Assembly: GCA_000969725.1 (NCBI GenBank) | Contig: JXSR01S022690.1 | Strand: one strand, 5' to 3' | Length of the DNA stretch: 35,487 nt | Source of the DNA: Ophiothrix spiculata | Taxonomy: Eukaryota > Echinodermata > Ophiuroidea > Amphilepidida > Ophiotrichidae | Part shown: positions 22,201 to 26,640 of the stretch, in pieces | Numbering within the stretch: position 1 is the first letter of the stretch | Layout of the letters: each line of letters starts with the position of its first letter | The notes under the pieces: generated by a model | Database searches by the model: none | What the model saw: only the letters and a program-made list of their open reading frames with translations | What the model was told of the DNA's origin: nothing | Program-made: the position numbers and the translations under genes

Positions 22201-24536
22201 TCAATGGGCATGGGCGCACTCAAAATTAAACGTTACTTTGATGCGGCGTATCTCGAAAACTGAGCCTTGACCATATAATTTTTTTCCATTTTGTAGAAGA
22301 GATATGTCCATTATCTTTCAATTGAGACCAAGCACATGGTAACCAGTCACTTTTAAGTCAAGAAAATGAAGTTTAATGACAGGGTATTTTGCATGTTAAG
22401 TCAATGGGGACTTATTTACTGGTGTGAATCCAGCAATTTTTGTAATAAAAATGAGAATAGAAACACCACTGACCGGCACTCCGGCAGATCAGAGAAACGA
22501 CCACGGTGTGCAATGAAACCTTATCAAGCGATATTCTCGCTCAAATTTGTTGAAAAATTTGCGATCCAGACAAAACAAAATCATATCACCACTTGCTTCA
22601 TGTCTTGTCTACCAATACACAGTCTTTAAGGTTTAATGCAAAGACTGCAGCATATGGACAGTGGTTGAGCAGAATTGATGTGAAATTGCTTAAAGTGGAA
22701 GCCCCACTCATAGACATATGACCTAGTTATGACCTTAACACCTGTATAGTTGTTGACGACACTACCCTGGAAGGTTAATGACTAGAAAATTAGCAAGTGT
22801 AGAGAAATATCGGTAGAAGCTTCCAGGGCGGTATAGTTGTTGACATACATGACAAAATTAACAAAAAGAACTTTTGCCCTTGACAAATTCCCCAGTTAGT
22901 TCACCTGTGCAGAACTGGCAAAGTGGGGTTGTGTCTTAATGCATTCTAGAAGTAATTAGTCAAGCTGCTTAACTAAGTGTAGAACATGCATATACTATTG
23001 TTGTTTCAAATAATTCTAGGACATGAAAATTTAGAGCCTGGCGTAACACAATTGCGTGTGCCTTTTATGCGAGTACACAACGCTTTCAGGCACGCGCGAT
23101 GACGCGGTTTTGTGGATCACTGATTGGAAACGGTGTTGCGTACTTCCCGGCGTCCCGTTCTTGTCCCAACTTGTAGATACACGGTGGCTGCGTTCAAAAA
23201 TCATGTTCGTGTCCGAAATTTATTTGAAACGATAATAGTGGATGGTGCTCGATTGCCTTAGGCTTGGCGTCCAAAGACATTCGCTCGCCTGAGTGACACT
23301 CGCTCACCCTACCAAGAAAACTTCGCTCCAACGGGAAGTGGCATTTGCTTAACAAATTTCAAGACATTCACTTTGTGCCAAGAATATTCTTGGGTTTGTT
23401 TATTCAATAACCATACTACTAAAACATGCGCGAGTGACATTCTCTTTCATCAATTGAAATGATATTCGCTCAATGAGAGTGACATTCACTCTCCATTTTA
23501 GCGAATAAGACAGAGGGAATGTCAAGAGTGAATGTCTTTGAACACCAAGCCTTACTATAAGATTCTCTAACTCAAATCAGGTAAGTGTAAGGGGAGATCA
23601 CTAACCAATATTCTACATTGTCTTCTTTTGTTAATATATATTGAAGAAGGATCAGCACTTGCTGCACTTTAAAGTTAACTTTAAAATGACACTGAAGCAT
23701 TTCTGGGAAAGGGTAATTCTGCATTGCTGCATCTTTGACATAATATAGTTTGTCATGTGAGTGCAAGAAAGTCATATCTGCAATAGCTGCCATTTGTCAT
23801 AAATTTGGTTTGCACACTTTATAATCTCCAGTCTTGGGTCAGTGGTTCTTGAAATGGTTCTTCAGGTGACATAATAATAATAAAGGAGATTTATAGAGCG
23901 CAAGATGCAAGGCTTCGATGCGCTTTACAAAAAGCAAAAACTGAACGACCAAAAAACATTTCAAGAACCACTGACATAAGACGGAAATTTTGAGGGATTT
24001 TTCACATTCTTGTGAAAAGGCATAGGGCAGCCATCGCAGATACAACTTTCTTGTTCTCTAAAAAAATAAAAAAACCGCTGCTGCATTTTAAACTGCAATT
24101 TGCACTTTCCTCTTTTTTCCAGAAACATGGTGTGCGAGAAGGCGATTTCATAGTAGGGGTCAACGATAGCAACGTGAAATGGCATCGGCACGATAAAGTA
24201 GTCAAACTCATCCTCCAGTCACAGAGCTTAAAATTACAACTCATCACCCCTCTAAATCAAGACTTAATTCATCCACAAGATCATCGTAGATCTCAAGAAA
24301 TCAGTTATGCATCATCACAGTCGTCGGTGTCATCAAACGGGACTATGTCACCGGGATCGTCAATCGGGATGTCACCGCGAGATATAAACATGAACGGTGT
24401 GAATGAATCAACGACGTTGCCTGGTAGGGGGACGAAGAAGAAGAATAAAGTGAAGCCACCAGATAGGGCAAGCACGTTAGAGAATCGCAAAAGTAAGAAA
24501 GCGGGCATGTTAAATTCAAAAGCTGGACTTTGGTAG
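1211..24536 (+). CDS. RHPN2: Rhophilin-2-like gene (5'-partial), BRO1 + PDZ protein
   Basis: Eleven exon positions joined by GT-AG introns give one continuous frame of 552 codons (with exon 10a; 553 with 10b) ending in TAG at 24534-24536. Residues 1 to about 330 are most of a BRO1 domain: an EHYSEDPEIY start, the ESRFFPPDR motif, YDALTGVPSAQKS, and LFNMASIYTQVG. Residues about 370-460 form a PDZ domain with a GYGFT carboxylate-binding loop. The tail (460-552) is Ser- and Lys-rich and ends in MLNSKAGLW. This order, and local similarity throughout, match vertebrate rhophilins, which bind GTP-loaded Rho through an N-terminal HR1 domain and act in actin organisation. The HR1 exons are not in the window, so the 5' end is partial. 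Vertebrates have RHPN1 and RHPN2; this invertebrate gene may be the single pro-orthologue. Family assignment is firm; paralogue assignment is less so. Confidence 0.92.
1410..1482 (-). pseudogene. tRNA-Thr(AGT)-like sequence, inverted partner
   Basis: This is the reverse complement of the unit at 1626-1698, with the same D, anticodon and T arms and the same defective acceptor stem. The two units are arranged head to head, with their 5' ends facing the palindrome centre. Confidence 0.6.
1626..1698 (+). pseudogene. tRNA-Thr(AGT)-like sequence, probable SINE head
   Basis: The D arm (GCTC AGTTGGTA GAGT), anticodon arm (TGGCG CTAGTGA TGCCA, anticodon AGT) and T arm (CCAGG TTCGAAT CCTGG) all pair properly. 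The A and B box sequences are near canonical. The acceptor stem (GACTCAT / ATGGTCA) pairs only in its inner four positions, so this is unlikely to be a functional tRNA. Confidence 0.6.
2213..2432. mobile_element. Foldback/MITE with ~46-bp terminal inverted repeats
   Basis: 2213-2260 (ATATAACTCATCCATAGATT and on) is complementary to 2387-2432 with one substitution and a small indel. The internal part is about 125 bp and non-coding. The flanks contain TA dinucleotides, compatible with a TA target, but the AT-rich ends make this ambiguous. Confidence 0.75.
2461..2549. repeat. Hairpin, 30-bp arms
   Basis: 2461-2490 (GTGATGGTAAAAATATACCA and on) and 2520-2549 are reverse complements with two mismatches around a 29-nt loop. 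It is a short foldback element directly after the previous one. Confidence 0.7.
3055..3322. mobile_element. Non-autonomous DNA transposon, CAGxGGCGGAT ends (hAT-like)
   Basis: The left end CAGGGGCGGATCCAGG with AGAGGGGGCGCAA nearby matches the right end TTGCGCCCCCTCTTAATCCG then CCACTG. Direct repeats TTCTT flank it at 3050-3054 and 3323-3327. CAG-starting ends are typical of hAT-derived MITEs. The 268-bp element has no coding capacity. Confidence 0.65.
3555..3720 (+). repeat. tRNA-related SINE-like repeat, copy 1
   Basis: A B-box-like CGTTCGAATCCTGGTG lies at about 3633, preceded by CGTCGGTGGCTTGC. The same arrangement recurs at 14650-14765 (CTCGGTGGCTTGCC, GGGTTCGAATCGCGG), and a weaker relative lies near 6961-7035. 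The AT-rich tail after about 3720 may be the 3' end. The A box is poorly preserved. Confidence 0.5.
4290..4412 (+). repeat. Dispersed repeat, relative of 12403-12575
   Basis: TTTTCAAGTGTATTTTGTGA, GATCCCGAATTT, ATTCAACAAATG and TTTGAGCCAAATC occur in the same order in both places. The class is unknown. Confidence 0.6.
5753..5877 (+). CDS. RHPN2: Rhophilin exon 2: BRO1 domain
   Basis: The exon is 125 nt, with acceptor TTTTCCTGGCAG and donor GTAAGA at 5878. It reads AMRTPKRNQEGLDLLLEYYN and then a stretch containing ESRFFPPDR. It ends two bases into a Trp codon that is completed by exon 3. The ATG inside (AMRTP) is internal, not a start codon: the frame is open from the acceptor, and the AM follows the RQ of exon A. 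Confidence 0.92.
6508..6935. repeat. Possible decayed foldback element
   Basis: TAGTAGTACGCTGGTACCC on the left resembles the reverse complement of GGGACCAGCGTAGTATAGTA on the right, with several mismatches. The interior is CpG-rich compared with its surroundings (6700-6850). The boundaries are uncertain. Confidence 0.35.
7430..7490 (-). repeat. C-rich tract, G-quadruplex-capable on the minus strand
   Basis: The plus strand has CCC runs spaced by one or two bases (CCCCCACCCACCTCCCCCAC and on). On the minus strand this gives at least four G3+ runs with one-base loops. Confidence 0.5.
8616..8789. mobile_element. MITE with TAGGCC...GGCCTA ends
   Basis: TAGGCCCATATTCAAAAAAG and GTGTTTAGCTAAACCA at the left match, in reverse complement, TGGTTAAGCTAAACAGC and TTCTGGAATACAGGCCTA at the right. 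The arms are about 38 bp with several mismatches, and the interior is about 100 bp and non-coding. Confidence 0.65.
9326..9434 (+). CDS. RHPN2: Rhophilin exon 3: BRO1 domain
   Basis: The exon is 109 nt. The first G completes the split Trp codon, followed by 36 codons reading YDALTGVPSAQKSVAFEKGS and then LFNMASIYTQVGAKQ. Flanks are TGAAG before 9326 and GTAGGT at 9435. This is the most conserved helical core of BRO1 domains. Confidence 0.93.
9683..9825 (-). repeat. Dispersed repeat, copy 2
   Basis: This is the reverse-strand relative of 573-726. Shared blocks are CTCTTGCACAGAGCTC, ATTTGTTAGCACCAAACCAG, and the GCGCTGC...GCGGCTGTG region. It lies in intron 3. Confidence 0.6.
9879..10042. mobile_element. 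Foldback/MITE with 36-bp inverted repeats
   Basis: 9879-9914 (GAAGCCCATGATATACTAGC and on) and 10007-10042 are reverse complements at 35 of 36 positions. A GACGCTAAC-type motif recurs inside. The near-perfect arms suggest recent activity or gene conversion. Confidence 0.8.
10270..10308. repeat. 39-bp perfect palindrome
   Basis: TGATCACAATCAAGTGAAA is followed by one T and then its exact reverse complement. A perfect 19-bp arm with a one-base spacer is unlikely by chance. It is not linked to a longer element that I could see. Confidence 0.85.
10443..10887. mobile_element. MITE with ~30-bp perfect terminal inverted repeats and TA flanks
   Basis: The ends read TGTGACCCGTCATATCGAAA and continue GGTACCTTAA, repeated exactly in reverse complement at the right. 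Including flanking bases, 33 bp (10440-10472 and 10858-10890) are perfectly complementary. TA at 10441-10442 and 10888-10889 fits a Tc1/mariner-like target-site duplication. The 445-bp element is non-coding. Confidence 0.8.
11788..12344 (+). repeat. Direct repeat copy 1, ending at the assembly gap
   Basis: This is collinear with 12675-13343, from TTAAGTAATTATAAAATGTC to TTTTGTACTAAGTACC, with scattered substitutions and indels. Copy 2 is longer by two insertions. The unit contains short degenerate subrepeats (AAAAAGGGACC, ATACCAA). Confidence 0.85.
12345..12394. other. Assembly gap of 50 Ns
   Basis: The gap begins right after GTACTAAGTACC. In copy 2 of the repeat the same point is followed by a run of ten C's, so the gap probably starts at a homopolymer. 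Confidence 1.
12403..12575 (+). repeat. Dispersed repeat, relative of 4290-4412
   Basis: It shares TTTTCAAGTGTATTTTGTGA, GATCCCAAATTT, ATTCAACAAATG and TTTGAGCCAAATC in the same order with 4290-4412. It lies between the two copies of the larger direct repeat. Confidence 0.6.
12675..13343 (+). repeat. Direct repeat copy 2
   Basis: This is the partner of 11788-12344. It continues into a C10 run and CTGGAAATTTAACC, which is the sequence missing at the gap in copy 1. The frames that open here are repeat-derived, not genes. Confidence 0.85.
14282..14534. mobile_element. MITE with GGCCAA(A)n...TTGTGTTGCCCTCA ends
   Basis: The left end GGCCAAAAAAAAAAATTAG then TTGTGTTGCCCTCA is matched in reverse at 14506-14534 (TGAGGGCAACACAATT then T-rich CTTGGCC). 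Inside, GACCGACCC and GGGTCGG form a smaller hairpin near the left end. Confidence 0.65.
14650..14765 (+). repeat. tRNA-related SINE-like repeat, copy 2
   Basis: CTCGGTGGCTTGCC is followed by a B-box-like GGGTTCGAATCGCGG, the same order and spacing class as copy 1 near 3555. The two copies diverge strongly outside these blocks. Confidence 0.5.
15195..15365 (-). mobile_element. tRNA-derived SINE copy, reverse strand
   Basis: Read on the minus strand: ATAATACAGAG, GTGGGTTCGAGCCC, a body with GGGCAAGAAACTTTACTC, TTGCTCCGTGGTTC, and CGTTGGTCC. The same blocks in the same order make up the SINE at 29640-30014. The tRNA head here is decayed upstream of the B box. Confidence 0.7.
15445..15594 (+). 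CDS. RHPN2: Rhophilin exon 4: BRO1 domain
   Basis: There are 50 codons in phase 0, with acceptor CTTTTTTACAG and donor GTAAGT at 15595. The exon carries FQKAGGIFKYLAENFSHAPS and ends DMLHYLML. Its last 51 nt, the donor and 41 further intron bases (positions 15601-15641) are repeated immediately downstream in a 98-bp tandem duplication, giving a second donor at 15693. Splicing to the second donor would add V-S-G-N and then a TAA stop, so the proximal donor is the productive one. Confidence 0.93.
15544..15739 (+). repeat. 98-bp tandem duplication copying the end of exon 4
   Basis: 15544-15641 and 15642-15739 differ at one base (GCTGGTAAGT versus GCTAGTAAGT). Each unit has the last 51 nt of exon 4, the GTAAGT donor and intron sequence with GGGAGGGAGGGGG. 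The duplicated donor at 15693 is intact. Confidence 0.95.
16036..16374. mobile_element. MITE with 15-bp perfect TIRs
   Basis: GTTTGTCTCAAAGCT (16036-16050) is the exact reverse complement of 16360-16374. The 339-bp interior is AT-rich and non-coding. No target-site duplication is clear. Confidence 0.65.
16477..16570. repeat. Short inverted repeat, 19-bp arms
   Basis: TTATTGGACAATTTAAACA at 16477-16495 pairs with 16552-16570 with one mismatch. The 94-bp total length suggests a small foldback element. Confidence 0.6.
16938..17033 (+). CDS. RHPN2: Rhophilin exon 5: BRO1 domain
   Basis: There are 32 codons in phase 0, with acceptor TCTCTGCAG and donor GTAAGT at 17034. It reads GQVQECIYERRTIDGVEETV and ends FQIAQEAAV. 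The AQE / CFQIAQEAA helix is typical of the family. A decayed copy of this exon lies about 100 bp downstream in intron 5. Confidence 0.92.
17034..17610 (+). other. Rhophilin intron 5 and its contents
   Basis: This is a 577-bp intron mostly occupied by the decayed copies of exon 5 (17103-17252). A (TG)n run lies just before the exon 6 acceptor. GATTGGAAACAGTGTTGC near 17411 recurs near 23123. Confidence 0.8.
17103..17252 (+). pseudogene. Ghost copy of rhophilin exon 5
   Basis: 17135-17252 aligns with the second half of exon 5, its donor and following intron. Shared blocks are ATTGxTGGTGTAGA, AGATTGCTTTCA, ATTGCTC, TTTTGGAGCCCAATTG and AAAGCT. The donor is GCAAGT instead of GTAAGT, and one base is lost, breaking the frame. 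A second partial copy (ATTGATGGTGTGGGAAAGAC) begins at 17103. It is non-functional as an exon. Confidence 0.8.
17611..17767 (+). CDS. RHPN2: Rhophilin exon 6: BRO1 domain
   Basis: The exon is 157 nt, with acceptor GATCTTGCAG preceded by a (TG)n run, and donor GTAAGT at 17768. It reads VCEAYSRVHKAMMQSTVKDY and then IPYSWISMVLVKSQHFKACSHYYAAL. The IPYSW and HYYAA motifs match rhophilin. One base is carried over into exon 7. Confidence 0.93.
17819..18142 (-). mobile_element. Non-LTR retrotransposon 3' remnant
   Basis: The minus-strand frame contains RNKSLVWNKLPHHIIKFSTI and then QTFKGNI. The xLWNxLPxxI...TFKxxI pattern is the usual C-terminal end of non-LTR reverse transcriptase ORFs. The remnant ends towards a G/T homopolymer run at about 17860-17885. 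It is 5'-truncated and carries no catalytic domain. Confidence 0.5.
18147..18448. mobile_element. MITE with CAGTGATGCCA ends and ATTCTT duplication
   Basis: CAGTGATGCCA at 18147-18157 pairs with TGGCATCTCTG at 18438-18448 (one mismatch). ATTCTT flanks both ends (18141-18146 and 18449-18454), a 6-bp target-site duplication. CAG ends with 5-6 bp duplications fit hAT subgroups. Confidence 0.65.
18496..18606 (+). CDS. RHPN2: Rhophilin exon 7: BRO1 domain
   Basis: The exon is 111 nt, with acceptor TTGTTTCAG and donor GTAAGT at 18607. It encodes PEYDQDTLAVIFPVIYANSE and ends LEERKRQ. Codons are split at both ends (A/AG and A/GT). A MITE-like inverted repeat begins about 10 bp after the donor. Confidence 0.9.
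18617..18822. mobile_element. MITE-like inverted repeat beside the exon 7 donor
   Basis: TATCCATTGGCTGT (18626-18639) is exactly complementary to 18799-18812. Similarity extends outward (GGGCTT / AAGCCC) and inward (CCCTTGTCGTG / CACGGGACA). The left end lies about 10 bp from the exon 7 splice donor. Confidence 0.65.
19326..19430 (+). pseudogene. Ghost copy of rhophilin exon 8 with its acceptor
   Basis: The block ATCCACA then AGCTCA, then AGGTTTGAAGTTACATGAAG AAGCTCTG, aligns with the exon 8 acceptor and start (24 of 28 in the best block). After a small deletion, AAAGCTCATATAAAATCAAC aligns with AAAGCTCTTAGGAAAATTGA. The acceptor AG is lost (CCACAA). It sits about 155 bp upstream of the real exon. 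Confidence 0.8.
19501..19695 (+). CDS. RHPN2: Rhophilin exon 8: end of BRO1 domain
   Basis: The exon is 195 nt, with acceptor TTATCCACAG and donor GTATGA at 19696. It encodes KAHIRQALMLHEEGLRVHGL, a long helix, then EEDDFFELDDVPDI, an acidic segment at the same place as in vertebrate rhophilins. A decayed copy of the acceptor and first part of this exon lies about 155 bp upstream. Confidence 0.92.
19696..20470 (+). other. Rhophilin intron 8 and its contents
   Basis: This is a 775-bp intron, most of it a minus-strand non-LTR retrotransposon 3' end (19742-20330). Confidence 0.8.
19742..20330 (-). mobile_element. 5'-truncated non-LTR retrotransposon, 3' end
   Basis: The minus strand encodes KSRYLHTTARTNAFLNSVFV and then SFPRLWNQLPTSV...TLNLFRRLCKDYLSS, followed by a stop: a standard C-terminus of a non-LTR ORF2. 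Upstream a second frame reads LLKTNDLFTFLGLIFCFKLI and then PSTFLHF, so one frameshift separates the two parts. The element ends with an ATT/ATA-rich simple tail at 19742-19770. No reverse transcriptase catalytic core is present. Confidence 0.75.
20471..20547 (+). CDS. RHPN2: Rhophilin exon 9: linker between BRO1 and PDZ
   Basis: The exon is 77 nt, with acceptor AATTTTTCAG and donor GTAAGA at 20548. It finishes a Gly codon and adds 25 residues ending VKVKDIFHNL. The DIF-x-NL sequence directly precedes the GP of the PDZ exons, as in vertebrate rhophilin. Confidence 0.9.
20548..20989 (+). other. Rhophilin intron 9 and its contents
   Basis: This is a 442-bp intron that contains a perfect 57-bp tandem duplication and nothing else recognised. 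Confidence 0.8.
20821..20934 (+). repeat. 57-bp perfect tandem duplication upstream of exon 10a
   Basis: 20821-20877 and 20878-20934 are identical (TAGTTCTTCATCCCCCCTCA and on). The duplicated unit ends 55 bp before the exon 10a acceptor and contains a pyrimidine-rich block. Confidence 0.95.
20990..21136 (+). CDS. RHPN2: Rhophilin exon 10a: first half of PDZ, version A
   Basis: There are 49 codons in phase 0, with acceptor ATTACCTAG and donor GTAAGT at 21137. It begins GPLAIFNSRNNWSAPR and includes the loop and strand GYGFTVRGDSPVII, ending DRGFVAH. It is about 55% identical (27 of 49) to exon 10b, which starts 46 bp after it ends. Both are phase 0-0, so either can join exon 9 to exon 11. 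Including both would give a protein with two half PDZ domains in tandem. Confidence 0.9.
21137..21181 (+). other. 45-nt intron between the two PDZ exons
   Basis: It has GTAAGT and CTATCTAG ends. A likely branch region (AGTAAATGA) lies under 20 nt from the donor, too close for normal spliceosome assembly in most animals. The length is a multiple of three, but retention would meet an in-frame TGA. This layout favours using one exon or the other. Confidence 0.7.
21182..21331 (+). CDS. RHPN2: Rhophilin exon 10b: first half of PDZ, version B
   Basis: There are 50 codons in phase 0, with acceptor ACTATCTAG and donor GTAAGT at 21332. It begins GPVNVFNVRNKWSAPR and includes DGDGYGFTLKGHSPVIV, ending EPGSVAD. 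It has an intact frame and splice sites and no stop codons, so it is not a ghost. It differs from 10a in the residues flanking the ligand-binding groove (TLKGH versus TVRGD), and between APR and the GYGFT loop (nine residues versus eight). It is a likely mutually exclusive alternative to 10a. Confidence 0.88.
23258..23554. mobile_element. MITE with ~29-bp ends and internal GACATTC repeats
   Basis: TTAGGCTTGGCGTCCAAAGA then CATTCGCTC at the left matches the reverse complement of 23526-23554 with about four mismatches. Inside, variants of GTGACATTCACTC or its complement occur at least four times, concentrated towards the ends. Confidence 0.7.
23764..24053. repeat. Two-step inverted repeat upstream of the last exon
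   Basis: The inner arms GTCAGTGGTTCTTGAAATG (23839-23857) and 23957-23975 are exact complements. The outer arms 23764-23791 and 24026-24053 pair at 24 of 28 positions. The loop carries (ATA)n followed by a TTTATAGAGCGC...GCGCTTTACAAAAAGC motif, itself an inverted GCGC pair, probably a separate short element. Confidence 0.7.
24123..24536 (+). CDS. RHPN2: Rhophilin last exon: second half of PDZ and C-terminal tail
   Basis: The 414 nt include the stop TAG. The acceptor CTCTTTTTTCCAG sits in a pyrimidine tract. It opens KHGVREGDFIVGVNDSNVKW and completes the PDZ with the alpha-B helix (HDKVVKLILQSQS) and last strand. About 90 tail residues follow: a Ser-rich stretch (SSQSSVSS), SPGSSIGMSPRD, a basic cluster GTKKKNKVKPPDR, then AGMLNSKAGLW. 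Open frame upstream of 24123 is intronic. Either PDZ first-half exon joins here in frame. Confidence 0.93.
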   Translation, partial: KHGVREGDFIVGVNDSNVKWHRHDKVVKLILQSQSLKLQLITPLNQDLIHPQDHRRSQEISYASSQSSVSSNGTMSPGSSIGMSPRDINMNGVNESTTLPGRGTKKKNKVKPPDRASTLENRKSKKAGMLNSKAGLW

Positions 24537-24607
24537 TGGAGTTTTTTAGTTCATTTTGTCGCAAATTATACAAAGCGGGCATGCTGAATTCAGAAGCTGG
24601 GCTTTTG
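24485..24607 (+). repeat. Duplication of the C-terminal codons across the stop
   Basis: 24485-24533 (the end of the coding sequence, AAAGCGGGCATGTTAAATTC and on) is repeated at 24559-24607 (AAAGCGGGCATGCTGAATTC). The offset is 74 bp. Over the best 36 nt, 31 match. Codon by codon the copy reads KAGMLNSEAGLL against KAGMLNSKAGLW, in a different frame from the main ORF. Confidence 0.8.
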
Positions 24608-25560
24608 TGCACATGTTTGAATGCATGTGTAATAGATGAAAAAACTTATATTGCAAATTCATGTGTTGAGGCAGAATTATCCGTTGGCAGTACAAGTGTT
24701 TATAAGTTCAAATGGAGAGATCTATGGAAATACTTATCGTCCAATGAAATGATGTTGATCGACATTATCATCAAGACAACAGTGTTATTTATTATGATGC
24801 GACGATGTACTGTGATCAGATATGCCATTGAAGTAGAGATAAAGATGTACATTCGCTTTTTATCGCACCTAGTCTTCAAATATTATGATTAACTAAAGCA
24901 CATCTTATGTTATTTAATGTACCATTTGTCTCACTTTGCACGTTATAATATGTGAAGGAAATCTTCCTGCAAGAGGAATGCTACAGATCATGAAGTATGT
25001 GATAGAATATTGGAACACTGTGTATCTTTTAAAGCTGGAAAAATTATAACGAAGACTTGGTGGACAGATGGACCAAATGGTTGGTTTTTGACAAAAAACA
25101 AATATGTGGTTTGATTTCTTTTAAGAATAAGCCACACATATATAGTATGTTAAATATTTTATCAAAGAAATGTTAGAATGTATATATTTTGTGATATGAA
25201 ACAGTAATGGAAACGATCCCACTTTTATATTTTGAAAAGTTGATGTATATTTTGAATGTTGTATAATATATTGCTATATAGATTATTTACCTAGAACTTA
25301 TAATTCAAGAAATTCATGACTGGCCAATTTGACACTTTTCCTCTGATCCTTTATTGAGCAAATCTTACATTTGTAAGTAAAAACATAAACAGCGTGGATC
25401 AGTGGATTTTAGGTGTAGAATGAGGAGGGGCAGGGTTAAACTCTCTTAATCTTGTGAAATTTATTAGACTCTTCTGAACATGCGATCAATGTCAGGGGTG
25501 GGGGCTCTCTTATTTAGAAGTGGATGTCATGCTTGTAAATAAAAACACAGGAAAAAGGTG
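24537..25560 (+). other. Probable 3' UTR of the rhophilin gene
   Basis: This is the AT-rich sequence after the stop. The first AATAAA after the stop is at 25538-25543, followed by a G/T-rich stretch near 25560-25610. That would give a UTR of about 1 kb. The UTR begins with a decayed copy of the C-terminal codons (24559-24607) and contains a 363-nt stop-free frame (24530-24892) without a convincing start. The true 3' end cannot be fixed from sequence alone. Confidence 0.4.
25538..25543 (+). terminator. Candidate polyadenylation signal AATAAA
   Basis: This is the first canonical AATAAA downstream of the rhophilin stop. A GT/T-rich element (GGTGTTTTTT) follows about 15 nt later. The TTAA-flanked MITE begins about 110 bp further on, so the signal lies before the repeat-rich intergenic DNA. 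Confidence 0.35.
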
Positions 25561-25652
25561 TTTTTTCACAGTGAAGGTTTGTAGCATGCAGATAACATTT
25601 GGGTGTTATGAAGTGGTAAAAATCAAGAAAAAGGGTATGTTTTGTTTGGTGA

Positions 25653-26640
25653 TTAAAGGTGTAGGTTCCGATCACATTCTCATCCCCCAGGGCTCCACCG
25701 GAAGTAGTATATTTTTTGATTGCAAATGAAAGTCCATATTTTTCTGATTATAAATCCAAAATTTCACCTCAAAATTCTCTATAGTTTCGGAGATATAGTA
25801 AAATTGATTGGTATACCTATTTTCCATTTCTTTTGTATTTATATAACAGCCTCATCCCCAAGGTTGCATACTTTCTTTTGCCTCTCAAGAGAAAACAAGA
25901 CACAAGCAAAGGTTGAAACCTTGCACAATGTGTTTCAGTGGTCAAGGTCAGTCAGTTAAAAAAGTTAATTATACACACCATAAAATGAAGCCCTCCTGCC
26001 TAAACCCTCGGAAGCAAGAAAAGTTATCGAGAACCCCATTGAAACCCCACGAAAATCGTTTGGCGATGGTTCCTTTGCTGGCGTGTTTTCAGTAAAGGAC
26101 GATTTTGACCCAAAAATGAACTTCGTATGCGACTGTTGTGTTAAAATAAACCACAGATGTATTCAAAAAATTTGCATACCTCTCGATAAGCTTCTCAGAA
26201 CCGCCATCTTGTCTCTCGCTTGTGACCGAATATTCTGTTTTTTACTGAATTTACAGCACGACATTTGCACATCAATAAGTCAAAATGAACAACTGAACAG
26301 CCACGACACTTATGACACAACTAAAATGAACAGAATTCTTAATTTTTTTCAAATTCAGGACAAAACAGGCGTCATCTTAGCCTCAGTTTGACTCGAGTAT
26401 CTTCGCAATAACAACAAATTTAAAATCGTCACGCTACCACGCGCGCGACGTTTTACCGCTACGCGTGTGACACGCGCTGCGTCAGTTGCAGTCATGCAAT
26501 GTTATGCAACGCACACGCAGACATAAGTGCATGGGTCAAGACCCCGTCCTTTGCTGAGCACACGCTTTGAACGCCTCAGGAAGTGGTCTAGAGATATATA
26601 CTCTACGTCTGTGCCATAAAATAGGAACCTACCCCTTTAA
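25653..26640. mobile_element. TTAA-flanked non-autonomous transposon 1
   Basis: TTAA at 25653-25656 and 26637-26640 flank ends AGGTGTAGGTTCC and GGAACCTACCCCT (one mismatch as inverted repeats). TTAA plus AGG ends match the T2-MITE/Kolobok type. The 980-bp interior has frames of up to 102 codons that do not resemble a transposase. Confidence 0.75.

Larger units (their letters stand above)
21332..24122 (+). other. Rhophilin intron 11 and its contents
   Basis: This is a 2.8-kb intron. It contains a MITE (23258-23554) and an inverted repeat (23764-24053) ending about 70 bp before the last exon. 21400-23200 has no recognised element, apart from a GTATAGTTGTTGAC direct repeat near 22745 and 22831 and a CpG-rich patch at 23040-23110. 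Confidence 0.8.

Noticed and set aside
24012-24122. In-frame extension upstream of the last exon (MKRHRAAIADTTF...)
   Set aside because: It lies in the intron, spans the polypyrimidine tract and part of an inverted repeat, and is not joined to the rest of the gene. The acceptor at 24121-24122 explains the real exon start.
24530-24892. 120-codon open frame starting at the rhophilin stop region
   Set aside because: Its first codon is TTG, not ATG, it overlaps the end of the real coding sequence, and apart from the duplicated tail peptide it resembles nothing I recognise. Kept as part of the 3' UTR.
26083-26391. 102-codon frame inside the TTAA-flanked element
   Set aside because: No transposase motifs, biased composition, and no continuation. 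Probably chance within a non-autonomous element.
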